Positions 38,992 through 39,167 of a stretch of DNA of 39,167 bases are shown here, piece after piece; the stretch's first letter is position 1, and each line of letters begins with the position of its first letter. The stretch comes from Actinoplanes philippinensis (GTDB lineage Bacteria > Actinomycetota > Actinomycetes > Mycobacteriales > Micromonosporaceae), in NCBI RefSeq assembly GCF_900113015.1, contig NZ_FONV01000037.1, forward strand, positions 1 through 39,167. Direction: 5' to 3'. The notes under the pieces were generated by a model. It did not search any database and had not been told where the DNA came from. It saw only the letters and a list, made by a program, of their open reading frames with translations. The translations under genes and the position numbers were made by a program.

Positions 38992-39167
38992 TCAGGCGGC
39001 GAGGTCGTAGGCGGCGTAGTGGTTGGCGCGGCGGCGGTGGTGGATGGTGAGGGTGTCGCGCAGGGTGCGGATGATGCTGGTGGTGCTGACGGTGGAGCCG
39101 GCGGTGCGGGTTTCGAGGCGGACGGGGGCGGCTTTGAGGTCGGTGATGCCGGCGGTGGTGGTGGCGA
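38992..39167 (-). CDS. unrecognised protein, C-terminal 57 aa (5' end outside window)
   Basis: An open frame enters from the right edge and stops at TGA 38992-38994. Visible blocks are ITDLKAAPVRLETRTAGSTV, STTSIIRTLRDTLTIHHRRR and ANHYAAYDLAA. The basic, threonine-rich end and its strong terminator suggest a real gene. The codon style (almost only G/C third positions) matches the neighbourhood. I cannot assign a family; a transposase tail is one possibility but is unsupported. Confidence 0.5.
   Translation of the reverse strand, partial: ATTTAGITDLKAAPVRLETRTAGSTVSTTSIIRTLRDTLTIHHRRRANHYAAYDLAA

Overview
The window is very G+C-rich, densely packed actinobacterial chromosome. The mycothiol-type DinB-fold protein, an F420-type luciferase-like oxidoreductase, kdp with a small extra ORF, IdeR/DtxR-type iron boxes and many GTG starts with GTGA/ATGA overlaps all fit a filamentous actinomycete. 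Micromonosporaceae (Actinoplanes-like) is my guess from general style, not a proven placement. The left edge cuts an IS110-family transposase. The right edge cuts an unrecognised gene.

Layout. 1-0.4 kb: tail of an IS110 element. 0.4-7.3 kb: small metabolic and regulatory genes (alpha/beta hydrolase, LacI regulator with a tiny upstream gene and ACCGGT operators, PRC-barrel protein, mycothiol-dependent maleylpyruvate isomerase-like protein, 71-aa membrane microprotein, secreted S1 protease), then a decayed sugar-acid cluster (SDR, internally deleted amidohydrolase, N-terminally short GntR regulator). 7.3-10.5 kb: a divergent pair of helix-turn-helix proteins, one fused to a long array of 12-residue MgtE-N-like helical repeats, and a second 71-aa microprotein with a conserved leader. 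10.5-13.5 kb: an NRAMP relic, an MBL-fold hydrolase and a damaged chromate-resistance operon (N-terminally short ChrB domain, frameshifted chrA). 13.6-20.6 kb: lipoprotein, a TetR-controlled SDR/LLM pair with twin operators, a class A beta-lactamase beside the tail of a second copy, an anchored surface protein, a secreted endonuclease/phosphatase-family protein, and a DUF1772 protein divergent from an AraC regulator. 21.6-29 kb: kdpFABC plus kdpD but no kdpE, preceded by a 26-codon membrane ORF. 29-30.5 kb: an L,D-transpeptidase and an unknown membrane-anchored protein. 30.6-38.3 kb: a single-strand iron locus (siderophore-type ABC importer, a BlaI-type repressor, efeUOB) with IdeR-like boxes and a BlaI-like palindrome. 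38.4-39.2 kb: a STAS protein whose end runs into a 17-bp tandem repeat, a 24-bp-stem terminator, and the truncated right-hand gene.

How genes work together. The iron locus imports ferric siderophores (binding protein, two FecCD permeases, ATPase) and ferrous/ferric iron by the Efe route. The shared iron boxes imply one iron-responsive regulon, and the BlaI-type repressor lying between the two halves may add a second control on efeUOB. The kdp operon supplies high-affinity K+ uptake. Its sensor kinase must use a response regulator encoded elsewhere. Several loci (amidohydrolase, chrA, chrB, NRAMP, second bla) are visibly eroding, so this looks like an accessory region in flux.
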